A stretch of 9,970 bases of DNA from Planctomycetota bacterium (GTDB taxonomy: Bacteria; Planctomycetota; Phycisphaerae; UBA1845), in NCBI GenBank assembly GCA_022561255.1, contig JADFRO010000081.1, forward strand, positions 1-9,970, written 5' to 3'. The notes under the pieces were generated by a model, which saw only the letters and a list, made by a program, of their open reading frames with translations, searched no databases and was not told the origin of the DNA. The position numbers were made by a program, and so were the translations under genes. Every line of letters begins with the position of its first letter. Positions within the stretch are counted from its first letter, which is position 1. Positions 1 to 6,654 of the stretch are shown in pieces.

Positions 1-389
1 TTGATGCCGATCTTCTTAAGCATCCAGTTGCACAAATCCTGATAAGCAACGAGATGACATCCCCACCCGCAGAGAAACCTCCCGAAGATCAGCGTGCCCA
101 GTAGCGCCGTCGCGAAGAAAATCAGACCGGCGTTGATCTTCCCCTCGTTGATGGCGAACATCGCCTCAGCCGGTTCGATCGGGGAGATCGTTTTGCCCGC
201 GACAAGCCAGTGAACGATATGTCCGATAATCAGCAGATGGACCACCACCAACGACAAAGCTCGCCAGCGACTCATGGTCGACTTGCGAATTTTTCCCTTG
301 GCCGGCGCAAGCACCGGCAAGGCGACCGCAGCCGATCTCGATCCGGGCGATCTCTTGTCCTTGGTTGACTTGGTAGCGTATGCCGTCAT
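1..389 (-). CDS. 4Fe-4S polyferredoxin, NapH/CcoG-like membrane protein (N-terminal part)
   Basis: Only the first 129 residues are inside the window; the gene runs off the left edge. The start chosen is the ATG at 389, with an in-frame stop further upstream. A second ATG at 275 (MSRWRALSL) is possible, and neither has a strong Shine-Dalgarno. Residues 1-40 are basic and probably cytoplasmic. Residues about 43-64 and 85-103 are hydrophobic and look like transmembrane helices. They are followed by FGRFLCGWGCHLVAYQDLC (102-120), the cysteine-bearing signature of membrane polyferredoxins such as NapH, NosR and CcoG. In that family the protein passes electrons between quinol or membrane carriers and periplasmic or cytoplasmic partners. 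The ferredoxin-type 4Fe-4S motifs would lie beyond the window, so the exact partner cannot be named. The gene is divergent from the 602 gene. A TATGAT hexamer (plus-strand 441-446) may be its -10 box, but no clear -35 is seen. Confidence 0.85.
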   Translation of the reverse strand, partial: MTAYATKSTKDKRSPGSRSAAVALPVLAPAKGKIRKSTMSRWRALSLVVVHLLIIGHIVHWLVAGKTISPIEPAEAMFAINEGKINAGLIFFATALLGTLIFGRFLCGWGCHLVAYQDLCNWMLKKIGI

Positions 390-507
390 CGCACACCCAG
401 CAGAATCCGATCCCAAACGACGTAAGTGTTCCTATCTTCTATCATACACCCCCGCAGTGCCCGCCGACCACTAGGATCTGAATCCATCGGGGTGCGTCGA
501 CGACCGA

Positions 508-519
508 GAACCCGGGTTC
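508..519. promoter_or_regulatory. 12-bp perfect palindrome, possible operator or activator site
   Basis: GAACCCGGGTTC is a perfect two-fold palindrome. It ends 5 bp before the -35 hexamer of the promoter for the 602 gene, with its centre roughly 46 bp upstream of the predicted start of transcription. A site there usually fits an activator, or a regulator shared with the divergent polyferredoxin gene. Palindrome and position are seen; binding is inference. Short GC-rich palindromes also occur by chance. Confidence 0.3.
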
Positions 520-524
520 ACGCC

Positions 525-553
525 TTGCGACAGCCTTACGGAACGGGGACAAT
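525..553 (+). promoter_or_regulatory. Sigma70-like promoter for the PEP/pyruvate-binding protein gene
   Basis: TTGCGA (525-530) and GACAAT (548-553) are separated by exactly 17 bp. They match the sigma70 consensus at 4 of 6 and 5 of 6 positions. Transcription would start near 560, leaving a leader of about 40 nt before the ATG at 602. Confidence 0.5.
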
Positions 554-601
554 CACCGCTCTAGCCTCGGAAGAAACCTTCCGGGCGGAAAAGCTGCAAA
601 A

Positions 602-2908
602 ATGACCGATGAGTCCGAAAACCCATCCGCCGTCGCCCGACGGCTCGACGAGCATCGGCAGGCGCTTCCACAGCTAGCCGAGCGCATCCACCGTGAGCTG
701 CTGATGGAACTCCACCGTCGCGGTATCGCCACGATCGACAACATTCACGACGCTGCACGGCGACAGCTCGGTGAACAACTCAGTGAAGCCGCGGGCGATC
801 CGAATCAGGCTGAACGCGACCGGTGGGACGAACGCGAGCGTGAATTGGTCGAGCAGATAACACGCGAGTACGTCTGTCAGCACTTTACGATCGCCGATGT
901 GGACGATCTGGTGAACCTGACGCTCAAGCGCGAGGAAATCTACAATCTGGAGATCGTCGCCAACCAGACCAACGTCTCCTTCCGCGAGTTGGCCGACAAC
1001 GTCCAGCGGTTTTGCAAGCTGCCGCTCGGTGAAACGCGCCTCGCACCGGCTGAGGTCGTCGGAACGCGCGTCGCACTTACGCGGCACTTGATCAGCGATC
1101 AGCTCGAGTTCATCGGCATCGCCAAGAATCACCTGACCATACGCGACTTCGACGACATTACCCGCCGCATGCTCGGAAGTGATACGGGGATGGGGCGCAT
1201 CGGCGGCAAAGCGGGTGGAATGATCCTGGCCCAGCGCATTCTCGCAGCAGCGGAGAAGGATAAGACGCCCTACCTTCCCCTCGCTGTTCCGGAATCGTAC
1301 TACCTGCGCAGCGACGTCGTCGAAGATTTTCTGCGCCTCAACCGGCTCGACGAATACCAAACCCAAAAGTACAAGGACATCGAGGACGTCGCCCGCGAGT
1401 ATCCACTCATTCGCGGCATCTTTCGGAACGGCGAGTTCCCACTCAAGATCATTCAGGAGCTCCGCCGCATTCTCGATCGCATCGGTACGCACCCGTTGAT
1501 CGTTCGGTCCTCCAGTCTGCTTGAGGATCGCCTGGGTACCTGTTTTTGCGGGAAGTACGCCAGCGTGTTCGTCGCCAATCAAGGTCCGCTCGAGCAGCGC
1601 CTTCGCGCGCTCCTCGGGGCGATCGCCGAGGTTTACGCGAGCATCATGGGCCCCGACCCGATCCTCTATCGCCGTGAACACAATCTGATCGACTACGTCG
1701 AGGAGATGGCTGTCCTCATCCAAAAGGTAGTCGGTTTTCACTTTGGCGACTTCTTTTTACCCGCCTGCGCGGGCGTGGCCTTCTCTCGCAATGAGTATCG
1801 CTGGTCGCCGCGCATCAAGCGTGAAGACGGGTTGCTTCGGATCGTCATGGGGTTGGGCACACGGGCTGTGGATCGACTGGGGTCGGATTACCCTCGAATG
1901 GTCGCTCTGGGTGAACCGACGCTCAGGCCGGAGTCCAGCGTAAAGGACATCCTCCGCTGCGCGCAGCACACGATGGACGTCATCGATCTTAAGAAGAACC
2001 GCCTTCGATCGATCCCGCTGCGAGAACTTCTACAAAGCGGCAACGACTTTCCCATGCTCGACAAAATTGTTTCCGTTCATCGCGACGGCGAGCTGTTCTT
2101 GCCGACCGGGTCACTCGTTAGCGACGAACCGGCGAACCTCTGCGTGACCTTCGCCAAGCTACTGCGCGAGACGCCCTTCGTTCAGCGCGTTCGCGGCATG
2201 TTACGCCGTCTCGAAGACGTGTACGGCGTACCCGTGGACATGGAGTTTGCCTGTGACGGCGAACGATTCTACGTCTTACAGTGTCGAACACAGTCGCAGT
2301 TGCACGACGAGGGCCCCGTCACCGTTCCGGAGGACATCCCGGATAAGGACGTTATCTTCGATGCCCGTCGCTTCGTACGCACCGGGCTGATCGAAGGAAT
2401 TGAGCACATCGTCTATGTCGACCCGGAAGGGTACGACGCCTTGCCCACCAGAGAGCAGCGCATCGAGCTGGCCAGGGTCGTTGGTCGCATCAACCACAAG
2501 CTGCCCGCCAAGTCCTTCATACTCATTGGTCCCGGACGATGGGGCAGCAATGACGTGCTCCTGGGCGTACCCGTGCACTATGCGGACATCAACCGCTGTC
2601 GAATGTTGATCGAAGTCGCTCGACAGAAGGACGGCTTCGCGCCCGAAGTGTCGTACGGCACGCACTTCTTTCAGGATCTCGTGGAGGCGGGCATCCACTA
2701 TCTGCCGCTCTATCCCGATGAACCGGGTACGCGGTTTAACGACGCGTTTCTAGGGTCCAGTGCCAACCACCTCGCTGCGATACTGCCAGCCGATGCAGAT
2801 TTCGCCAACGTCGTTCGTCTGGTCCGCGTTTCCGACGCCGGCGGCGGTCGCAAGCTCACCATCGCTATGGACGGCGAGACCGACACAGCCGTCGCCTTTT
2901 TGAAGTAA
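602..2908 (+). CDS. PEP/pyruvate-binding (PPDK_N-type) ATP-grasp protein with GPGRWGS C-terminal domain
   Basis: 768 aa. Residues 1-190 are mainly helical and charged, with no family I can name. Residues about 195-565 carry the nucleotide-binding domain of PEP synthase and pyruvate phosphate dikinase: GGKAGG (201-206), the phosphate-binding LIVRSSSLLED (299-309), VLIQKVVG (371-378), AGVAFS (390-395), GLGTRAVD (417-424) and the closing MEFACDGERFYVLQCR (547-562). True PEP synthases continue with a phosphohistidine swivel domain and a PEP-binding barrel. Both are absent, so this is unlikely to be a complete PEP synthase. The last 200 residues instead carry GPGRWGSND (643-651) and GTHFFQDL (686-693). 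I recall this pair at the end of PPDK-like proteins in Bacteroidetes and other phyla, whose function is unknown to me. ATP binding is likely and the substrate unknown. The start is the ATG after a weak GGCGGAAAAG. It is soluble with no signal peptide, and is transcribed alone. Confidence 0.9.
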   Translation: MTDESENPSAVARRLDEHRQALPQLAERIHRELLMELHRRGIATIDNIHDAARRQLGEQLSEAAGDPNQAERDRWDERERELVEQITREYVCQHFTIADVDDLVNLTLKREEIYNLEIVANQTNVSFRELADNVQRFCKLPLGETRLAPAEVVGTRVALTRHLISDQLEFIGIAKNHLTIRDFDDITRRMLGSDTGMGRIGGKAGGMILAQRILAAAEKDKTPYLPLAVPESYYLRSDVVEDFLRLNRLDEYQTQKYKDIEDVAREYPLIRGIFRNGEFPLKIIQELRRILDRIGTHPLIVRSSSLLEDRLGTCFCGKYASVFVANQGPLEQRLRALLGAIAEVYASIMGPDPILYRREHNLIDYVEEMAVLIQKVVGFHFGDFFLPACAGVAFSRNEYRWSPRIKREDGLLRIVMGLGTRAVDRLGSDYPRMVALGEPTLRPESSVKDILRCAQHTMDVIDLKKNRLRSIPLRELLQSGNDFPMLDKIVSVHRDGELFLPTGSLVSDEPANLCVTFAKLLRETPFVQRVRGMLRRLEDVYGVPVDMEFACDGERFYVLQCRTQSQLHDEGPVTVPEDIPDKDVIFDARRFVRTGLIEGIEHIVYVDPEGYDALPTREQRIELARVVGRINHKLPAKSFILIGPGRWGSNDVLLGVPVHYADINRCRMLIEVARQKDGFAPEVSYGTHFFQDLVEAGIHYLPLYPDEPGTRFNDAFLGSSANHLAAILPADADFANVVRLVRVSDAGGGRKLTIAMDGETDTAVAFLK

Positions 2909-2966
2909 CCGATCTTCGAGCGCGCTGCATCCGTCGTCCGCAGAAGGCCTGCCGCGCGCAAAGAAA

Positions 2967-2994
2967 AGCCCGCGAATCGTTTGATCCGCGGGCT
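2967..2994 (-). terminator. Intrinsic terminator of the coiled-coil protein gene
   Basis: The arms AGCCCGCG (2967-2974) and CGCGGGCT (2987-2994) form a perfect 8-bp stem around a 12-nt loop. On the minus strand the stem runs straight into TTTTCTTT, a proper U-tract, so it stops transcription coming from the 3360-3100 gene. On the plus strand the sequence after the stem is ATCAAG, so it would be at best a weak stop for the convergent 602-2908 gene, whose own 3' end shows no better hairpin. Confidence 0.75.
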
Positions 2995-3099
2995 ATCAAG
3001 TTCGTGACGACCCGCCGGCAGGCGACTCTGCGTTGCGCCCGCCAGAGCGGAGCCGTCGTAAACTTCTTTCCCCCTCTGCCTTTCGCGAAGACAGCTCGC

Positions 3100-3360
3100 T
3101 TACGATTGAGAATCGTCGAGCATCTCGCGAAGTTGCTGATTCTCGCGGCGCGTCGCCTCCAAATCGAACAACATGTACTTGATGCTCAGACGTACGAAGT
3201 CGATGCTCTCCTGCAGACTGCTCACCGTCTCTTTCAATTGACGATGACGCGCTTGAGTCTGCTCGGCGAGCATCTCGAGTTTATCACGCTCACCCGCAGG
3301 AAGCGTCGCGATTTCCGCGATCAGTTCCCCCAGTTTGCGCTGAAACGTTTCCTCATTCAT
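3100..3360 (-). CDS. Small coiled-coil protein of unknown function
   Basis: 86 aa, almost all helical and highly charged, with regular hydrophobic spacing from about residue 10 to 80. It has no cysteine, signal peptide or membrane segment. The core SIKYMLFDLEATRREN (about residues 59-74) is the most distinctive part. I have an impression of similar short proteins in planctomycetes, but no function. The start ATG at 3360 follows a GGGGGGTTGAAG stretch that can serve as ribosome binding site. The stop is TAA. The gene stands alone, convergent with the 602-2908 gene and followed by its own terminator. That, with protein-like composition throughout, supports it being real. It could be a structural or adaptor protein acting as a helical oligomer; this is inference. 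Confidence 0.75.
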   Translation of the reverse strand: MNEETFQRKLGELIAEIATLPAGERDKLEMLAEQTQARHRQLKETVSSLQESIDFVRLSIKYMLFDLEATRRENQQLREMLDDSQS

Positions 3361-3601
3361 TGGTCTTCAACCCCCCAATAACCTTTTCACTCACCCGGAT
3401 CCATAAACCCATCTCCACCGCTCGCTCTAGAAGCGGCGCGGAGCGACCGGACAGTCGTACTTTCCACACCATGCACCCGATGTTCCAGCCGCTGCGACAT
3501 CGAAGGTTTTCTGTCCGACGACGATAAGTCCTGTTTTAATAAGTGGTTATAGTTCCACTCCGCGAGAGCCCACAGCGTCACGACGCTTTCGGATGTGCCG
3601 A

Positions 3602-3628
3602 CGGCGTTGCAAAAAAGCAACAACGCCG
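3602..3628. repeat. Stem-loop with an A6/T6 loop
   Basis: CGGCGTTG (3602-3609) pairs perfectly with CAACGCCG (3621-3628) around an 11-nt loop containing A6 (T6 on the minus strand). A second short hairpin, TGCTC/GAGCA with an AAAAC loop, lies beside it at about 3630-3644. Because the T-run is in the loop, not after the stem, this is not a standard terminator. It may be an RNA structure in the leader of the coiled-coil gene or the murA trailer. Confidence 0.4.
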
Positions 3629-3686
3629 ATGCTCAAAACGAGCACCGGCGCAACGAGATCGGGTTGAGGAAAGAGTTATCGGACCA

Positions 3687-3715
3687 AGAAAAGCCGCCGC
3701 GACCTTTGGCCGGGG
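3687..3715 (-). terminator. Possible terminator of the murA operon
   Basis: About 20 nt after the murA stop, the minus strand carries an imperfect 8-bp stem (plus-strand arms 3697-3704 and 3708-3715, one mismatch and one wobble) with a 3-nt loop. Four bases later comes TTTTCTT. Shape and position suit an intrinsic terminator, but the stem is imperfect and the gap to the T-run is longer than ideal. Confidence 0.35.
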
Positions 3716-3737
3716 AATTTTTTCGGCGAGCGGGCTG

Positions 3738-5006
3738 CTACGGCGCGTCCACCCGGCGGATGTTCGCCCCGACGCGCGCCAGCTTTTCCTCGATGCGCTC
3801 GTATCCGCGATCGATGTGATACGCCCGGTGAACGAGCGTTGTTCCCTTGGCGATCAGCCCCGCCAGAATGAGGCCGGCTGAGGCGCGCAAATCGGAGGCC
3901 ATCACAGGAGCGCCCACGAGGCGCTTGATACCTTCAATGATTACCGTCGGACCCTCCTTGCGCAGGTGGGCCCCCATGCGATTGAGTTCGCCCACGTGAA
4001 GGAACCGGTCCGGATAAATCTTTTCCGTAATCACACTGTTTCCGTCCGCAAGACACAGCAGAGCCATCGCCTGCGCCTGAAGATCCGTCGGAAAACCGGG
4101 ATAGGGTTGGGTGGTAATCATGACCGGTTCGAGCCGGCGCGAGGACGAAACCGCGATTCCCTTTTCGCCCCGTTCAACGATGACACCGACGCAGCGCAGT
4201 CGATCGACGACGGCACGCATATGCTCGATACGTGCACCGATCAACTCGAGGTCGCCGTTGGTGATCGCCCCGGCAATCAAGAACGTTCCCGCCTCGATTC
4301 GATCGGGAATGACACGATGCTCTGTGCCGCGAAGCGACAACACGCCCTCGATGACGATCTCCGGCGTTCCGTACCCCGAGATGCACGCCCCACAGGCGTT
4401 GAGATACTCAGCCAGGTCCACGAGTTCCGGCTCGCACGCCGCCGACGTGATGACCGTTCGACCCACGGCCAGCGTCGCCGCCATCATGACGTTCGCCGTT
4501 GCCGTTACGGACGATCCAAACGGACCGCCCAGAAAAATATCGCTACCCGTAAGCCTCTTGGCTCGAAGAAGAACGTCGCCGTTGACCAGTTCAAAGTCGG
4601 CGCCCAGCGCCCGCAATCCCTGAATGTGCAAACCGATGGGTCGATCGCCGATCGCGCAACCGCCCGGCATCGCCACCTGAGCACGTTTCCTTTTCGCAAG
4701 CAGAGGCCCCATCACGCAAACGCTCGCACGCATCTTGCTGACCAGTTCATACTCGGCGTGAGCGTTCATCTCATCCTCGACCGTAAGATGCATCGCACCC
4801 TCGTCGTCGCGGCGCGACTTGACGCCCAACCGAGCCAGCAGTGTCTGCATCTGACGAACGTCCGCGAGATCGGGGACGTTGTGCAGCACCGTTTCGCCCT
4901 CGACCAAAATCGTGGCTGCCATGATCGGAAGCGCCGCGTTCTTGGCGCCGCTGATGTTGATCTCGCCTTTGAGACGGTTTCCGCCTATCACTTCGAAGTG
5001 TTGCAC
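3738..5006 (-). CDS. murA: UDP-N-acetylglucosamine 1-carboxyvinyltransferase
   Basis: 422 aa, normal length for MurA. It transfers enolpyruvate from PEP to UDP-GlcNAc, the first committed step of peptidoglycan synthesis in the cytoplasm. Key residues are present: Lys22 in SGAKNAALP, the catalytic cysteine Cys117 in MPGGCAIGDRP (a Cys here generally means fosfomycin sensitivity, in contrast to the Asp variants), the base Asp308 in FPTDLQAQ, and the DLRASA and HIDRGYERI blocks near the end. The start is taken as GTG at 5006 because residues QHFEVIGG then line up with the usual MurA N-terminus, and AGGAG sits about 9 nt upstream. A longer ATG version from 5084 would overlap prmC and add 26 unrelated residues. 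The prmC stop is 11 nt upstream and lies within the murA Shine-Dalgarno (TAGGAG), so translation is probably coupled. It is the last gene of the operon. Confidence 0.96.
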   Translation of the reverse strand: MQHFEVIGGNRLKGEINISGAKNAALPIMAATILVEGETVLHNVPDLADVRQMQTLLARLGVKSRRDDEGAMHLTVEDEMNAHAEYELVSKMRASVCVMGPLLAKRKRAQVAMPGGCAIGDRPIGLHIQGLRALGADFELVNGDVLLRAKRLTGSDIFLGGPFGSSVTATANVMMAATLAVGRTVITSAACEPELVDLAEYLNACGACISGYGTPEIVIEGVLSLRGTEHRVIPDRIEAGTFLIAGAITNGDLELIGARIEHMRAVVDRLRCVGVIVERGEKGIAVSSSRRLEPVMITTQPYPGFPTDLQAQAMALLCLADGNSVITEKIYPDRFLHVGELNRMGAHLRKEGPTVIIEGIKRLVGAPVMASDLRASAGLILAGLIAKGTTLVHRAYHIDRGYERIEEKLARVGANIRRVDAP

Positions 5007-5017
5007 AATCCAGTCTC

Positions 5018-5932
5018 CTACGTCTCGGATGACGCTCGTGAAAACACAAGAACGCGCTCCCGTCGAGTCACACGATCCTTCCAACTCCCGCGATGCACAA
5101 GTTCGCCTTCCTTGGACATGATGTCCACGACGGCTGATTCCTGCCCGTCGCCGATTTCGACCAGGACAATCCCCGAAGGTGTGAGCAGCTCCGGACCCTC
5201 TCGGGCGATTTGGCGGTAGAACGACAGCCCGTCCGCTCCGTCACTTAGGGCGATCGTCGGCTCGTAGTCGCGAACGGCCGCGTCGAGCCCAGCCATCGCT
5301 TCCGCAGCCACGTAGGGCGGGTTGCTCATCAAGACGTCAAACCCGCGCTCGGGCACGATTCCCTTTGGCAGCGCCAACCCATCCGCCTCGACAAACGTAA
5401 TGCGAGAAGCCACGGCGTGTCGCCGGGCGTTCTGCTCCGCGATTGCGAGCGCTTTAGGTGAAACGTCCGTCGCAAACGCCGTAGCGTTTTTAAGCTCACA
5501 AAGGGTTGCCACGATGACGCATCCACTGCCCGTCCCGAGGTCCAACAGTAGCGGTTTGGTCAGGCTCGCTCGGCGACAGTGGTCCACGGCGCACTCGACG
5601 AGCGTCTCCGTCTCGCCGCGCGGGATCAAAACGTCCGGCGTCACCCGAAACGCCAGCGAAAAAAACTCCTTCTCGCCCACGAGATAAGCGACCGGTTCGC
5701 CCTGTGCCGCTCGGCGAACCAACTCGCGGTAGTGCTTGACCCTCGCATCGTCGAGCACGTCGTCGAATCGCGTGTATAAATCGATCCGTCGACAGCCCGC
5801 CACGTGCGCAAGCAACACCTCGGCAGCAAGCCTCGCATCGTCGAGCCGCTGCCGTTGGAAATACTCACTGGTCCACGACAAGAGCCGTGCCAGTGACCAT
5901 CTCGTCTCTTCGGCGTTCGCCAAGATGCTCAT
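5018..5932 (-). CDS. prmC: Peptide chain release factor N5-glutamine methyltransferase
   Basis: 304 aa, slightly longer than typical PrmC (HemK). It methylates the glutamine of the GGQ motif in RF1 and RF2 using S-adenosylmethionine, which raises termination efficiency. Residues 10-80 match the small helical N-terminal domain that recognises the release factor. The Rossmann methyltransferase domain follows, with DLGTGSG (131-137) as the SAM-binding loop and NPPY (204-207) as the substrate-glutamine motif. PRGETE (104-109) stands where many PrmC proteins have PRPDTE. The start is ATG at 5932. A GAGAGGG lies a little far upstream (about 13 nt). The gene sits 68 nt after the tRNA-binding domain gene and 11 nt before murA, all on one strand. 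The C-terminal few residues (RASSET) are variable. Confidence 0.95.
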   Translation of the reverse strand: MSILANAEETRWSLARLLSWTSEYFQRQRLDDARLAAEVLLAHVAGCRRIDLYTRFDDVLDDARVKHYRELVRRAAQGEPVAYLVGEKEFFSLAFRVTPDVLIPRGETETLVECAVDHCRRASLTKPLLLDLGTGSGCVIVATLCELKNATAFATDVSPKALAIAEQNARRHAVASRITFVEADGLALPKGIVPERGFDVLMSNPPYVAAEAMAGLDAAVRDYEPTIALSDGADGLSFYRQIAREGPELLTPSGIVLVEIGDGQESAVVDIMSKEGELVHRGSWKDRVTRRERVLVFSRASSET

Positions 5933-6000
5933 CGCTGTTTGCCGACCCTCTCACCAAGTGCGTAAGGCTATCCATCGCTGATTCGCACAAACGGCTGCGC

Positions 6001-6360
6001 TCAACTCACGCTACTCCCCGCGTCGATCGGCGACTCCGGCGATACGAGGATCACCCGACTGTGGTCCGAGCTGGAAGCTGCCAGCAGCATCCCCTGACTT
6101 TCCAACCCGCGCATCATGCGCGGTGCGAGGTTCGCGACGATCACCAGATCACGCCCTACCAGTTCGTCGGCCGTGTAAAACCCTCGCAGCCCCGCACAAA
6201 TCTGCCGCTGTTCGTCGCCGAGGTCCACTTTCAACACGATCAGTTTGTCGGCGTTGGGATGGTCGCTCGCTTCGATGACGCGCCCCGTGCGAAGCTCGAT
6301 CTTCGCAAAATCATCAAAGGTAATCGTGTTCGATGGCGATTCCGCACCCTGGTCCGTCAT
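6001..6360 (-). CDS. Stand-alone MetRS-beta/CsaA-like tRNA-binding OB-fold protein
   Basis: 119 aa. Residues 13-119 match the EMAPII-type OB-fold that forms the C-terminus of many methionyl-tRNA synthetases and exists alone as Trbp111 or CsaA: ITFDDFAKIELRTGRVIEA (13-31), HPNADKL (34-40), the ICAGLRGFY strand (54-62), and IVANLAPRMMRGLESQGM (74-91). It is expected to dimerise and bind tRNA, or to act as a detached MetRS subunit. The annotated name may be metG beta chain or csaA; the sequence resembles the MetRS C-terminal domain more. The start at 6360 is set by CCGGAGAG about 8 nt upstream. Upstream extension to 6531 only adds arginine-rich residues translated from promoter and repeat DNA. 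It is the first gene of the operon with prmC and murA. Confidence 0.92.
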   Translation of the reverse strand: MTDQGAESPSNTITFDDFAKIELRTGRVIEASDHPNADKLIVLKVDLGDEQRQICAGLRGFYTADELVGRDLVIVANLAPRMMRGLESQGMLLAASSSDHSRVILVSPESPIDAGSSVS

Positions 6361-6407
6361 GCGTAGCTCTCCGGAGTTACCGTTTTCTCGACCCGCCGCT
6401 TTCGCCA

Positions 6408-6436
6408 AGTCTACGCCGCGCCCCACGGGCACGCAA
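6408..6436 (-). promoter_or_regulatory. Sigma70-like promoter for the tRNA-binding-prmC-murA operon
   Basis: On the minus strand TTGCGT (plus-strand 6431-6436) and TAGACT (6408-6413) are 17 bp apart. Transcription would start near 6401, giving a leader of about 40 nt before the ATG at 6360. The spacing and position are good, and no other strong pair was seen in this divergent region. Confidence 0.5.
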
Positions 6437-6486
6437 TGCGACCAACCGATACCGGAACGCCATTTCACGCTCCTGTGTCCCAAACG

Positions 6487-6528
6487 GCGGGCTCTCCTGC
6501 GGAGCGCAGTTCGCCCGCGCGGTTCCTC
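6487..6528 (+). repeat. Palindromic dispersed repeat, copy 1
   Basis: These 42 bp match the second copy at 8786-8827 at 39 positions, in the same orientation. The unit folds as nested stems: outer GCGGGC/GCCCGC and inner CTGCG/CGCAG with a GAG loop, separated by small internal loops. Weaker similarity continues for about 20 bp on the 3' side (ATGT..CGC.AA). This copy lies between the divergent promoters of the minus-strand operon and manA, with no coding function. It resembles REP-type or other small interspersed palindromes. Confidence 0.8.
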
Positions 6529-6599
6529 CATCTCTTATGTTCCGCCAAGGCCGGCTGACCCGGCATTCGAGTACGACGGTTGCGCTCGACTTAAAAAGG

Positions 6600-6628
6600 T
6601 TGGCGAATCCTCGACCGACGCCTACAAT
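6600..6628 (+). promoter_or_regulatory. Sigma70-like promoter for manA
   Basis: TTGGCG (6600-6605) and TACAAT (6623-6628) are separated by exactly 17 bp. The -10 differs from TATAAT at one base. Transcription would start near 6635, about 20 nt before the manA ATG. Confidence 0.6.
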
Positions 6629-6654
6629 CCGAATCGAAAGGCCAACCGCACGCC

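Larger units (their letters stand above)
3361..3737. other. 377-bp intergenic stretch with hairpins and no convincing gene
   Basis: This lies between murA and the coiled-coil protein gene, both on the minus strand. It holds a possible murA terminator near 3687-3715, two small hairpins (3602-3628 and about 3630-3644), a short hydrophobic-plus-basic open frame on the minus strand (3547-3675), and an AT-rich patch at about 3533-3558. The patch contains TATAAC and TTATTAA on the minus strand and could hold the promoter of the coiled-coil gene, although I found no well-spaced -35/-10 pair. Open frames on either strand here have odd composition and no recognisable family. Confidence 0.6.

Noticed and set aside
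674..1741. Long minus-strand open frame (355 codons) inside the 602-2908 gene
   Set aside because: It is the mirror of the PPDK-like coding frame, with no promoter, ribosome site or recognisable domain.
3004..3381. Plus-strand 125-codon frame
   Set aside because: It is the opposite-strand shadow of the coiled-coil protein gene, which has the better start site and terminator.
3387..3623. Minus-strand 78-codon frame upstream of the coiled-coil gene
   Set aside because: Its composition is not protein-like, it has no Shine-Dalgarno, and it overlaps hairpins. No similarity is recognisable.
3543..3881. Plus-strand 112-codon frame
   Set aside because: It overlaps the end of murA in antisense and has no ribosome site or known motif.
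3966..5219. Long plus-strand open frame (417 codons) over murA and prmC
   Set aside because: It is antisense to two well-identified genes, rich in Arg/His/Asp as expected for an opposite-strand frame in GC-rich DNA, and matches no family.
6361..6531. N-terminal extension of the tRNA-binding protein to an ATG at 6531
   Set aside because: The added 57 residues are arginine-rich, come from the operon promoter and repeat DNA, and the ATG at 6360 has a proper GGAGAG site.
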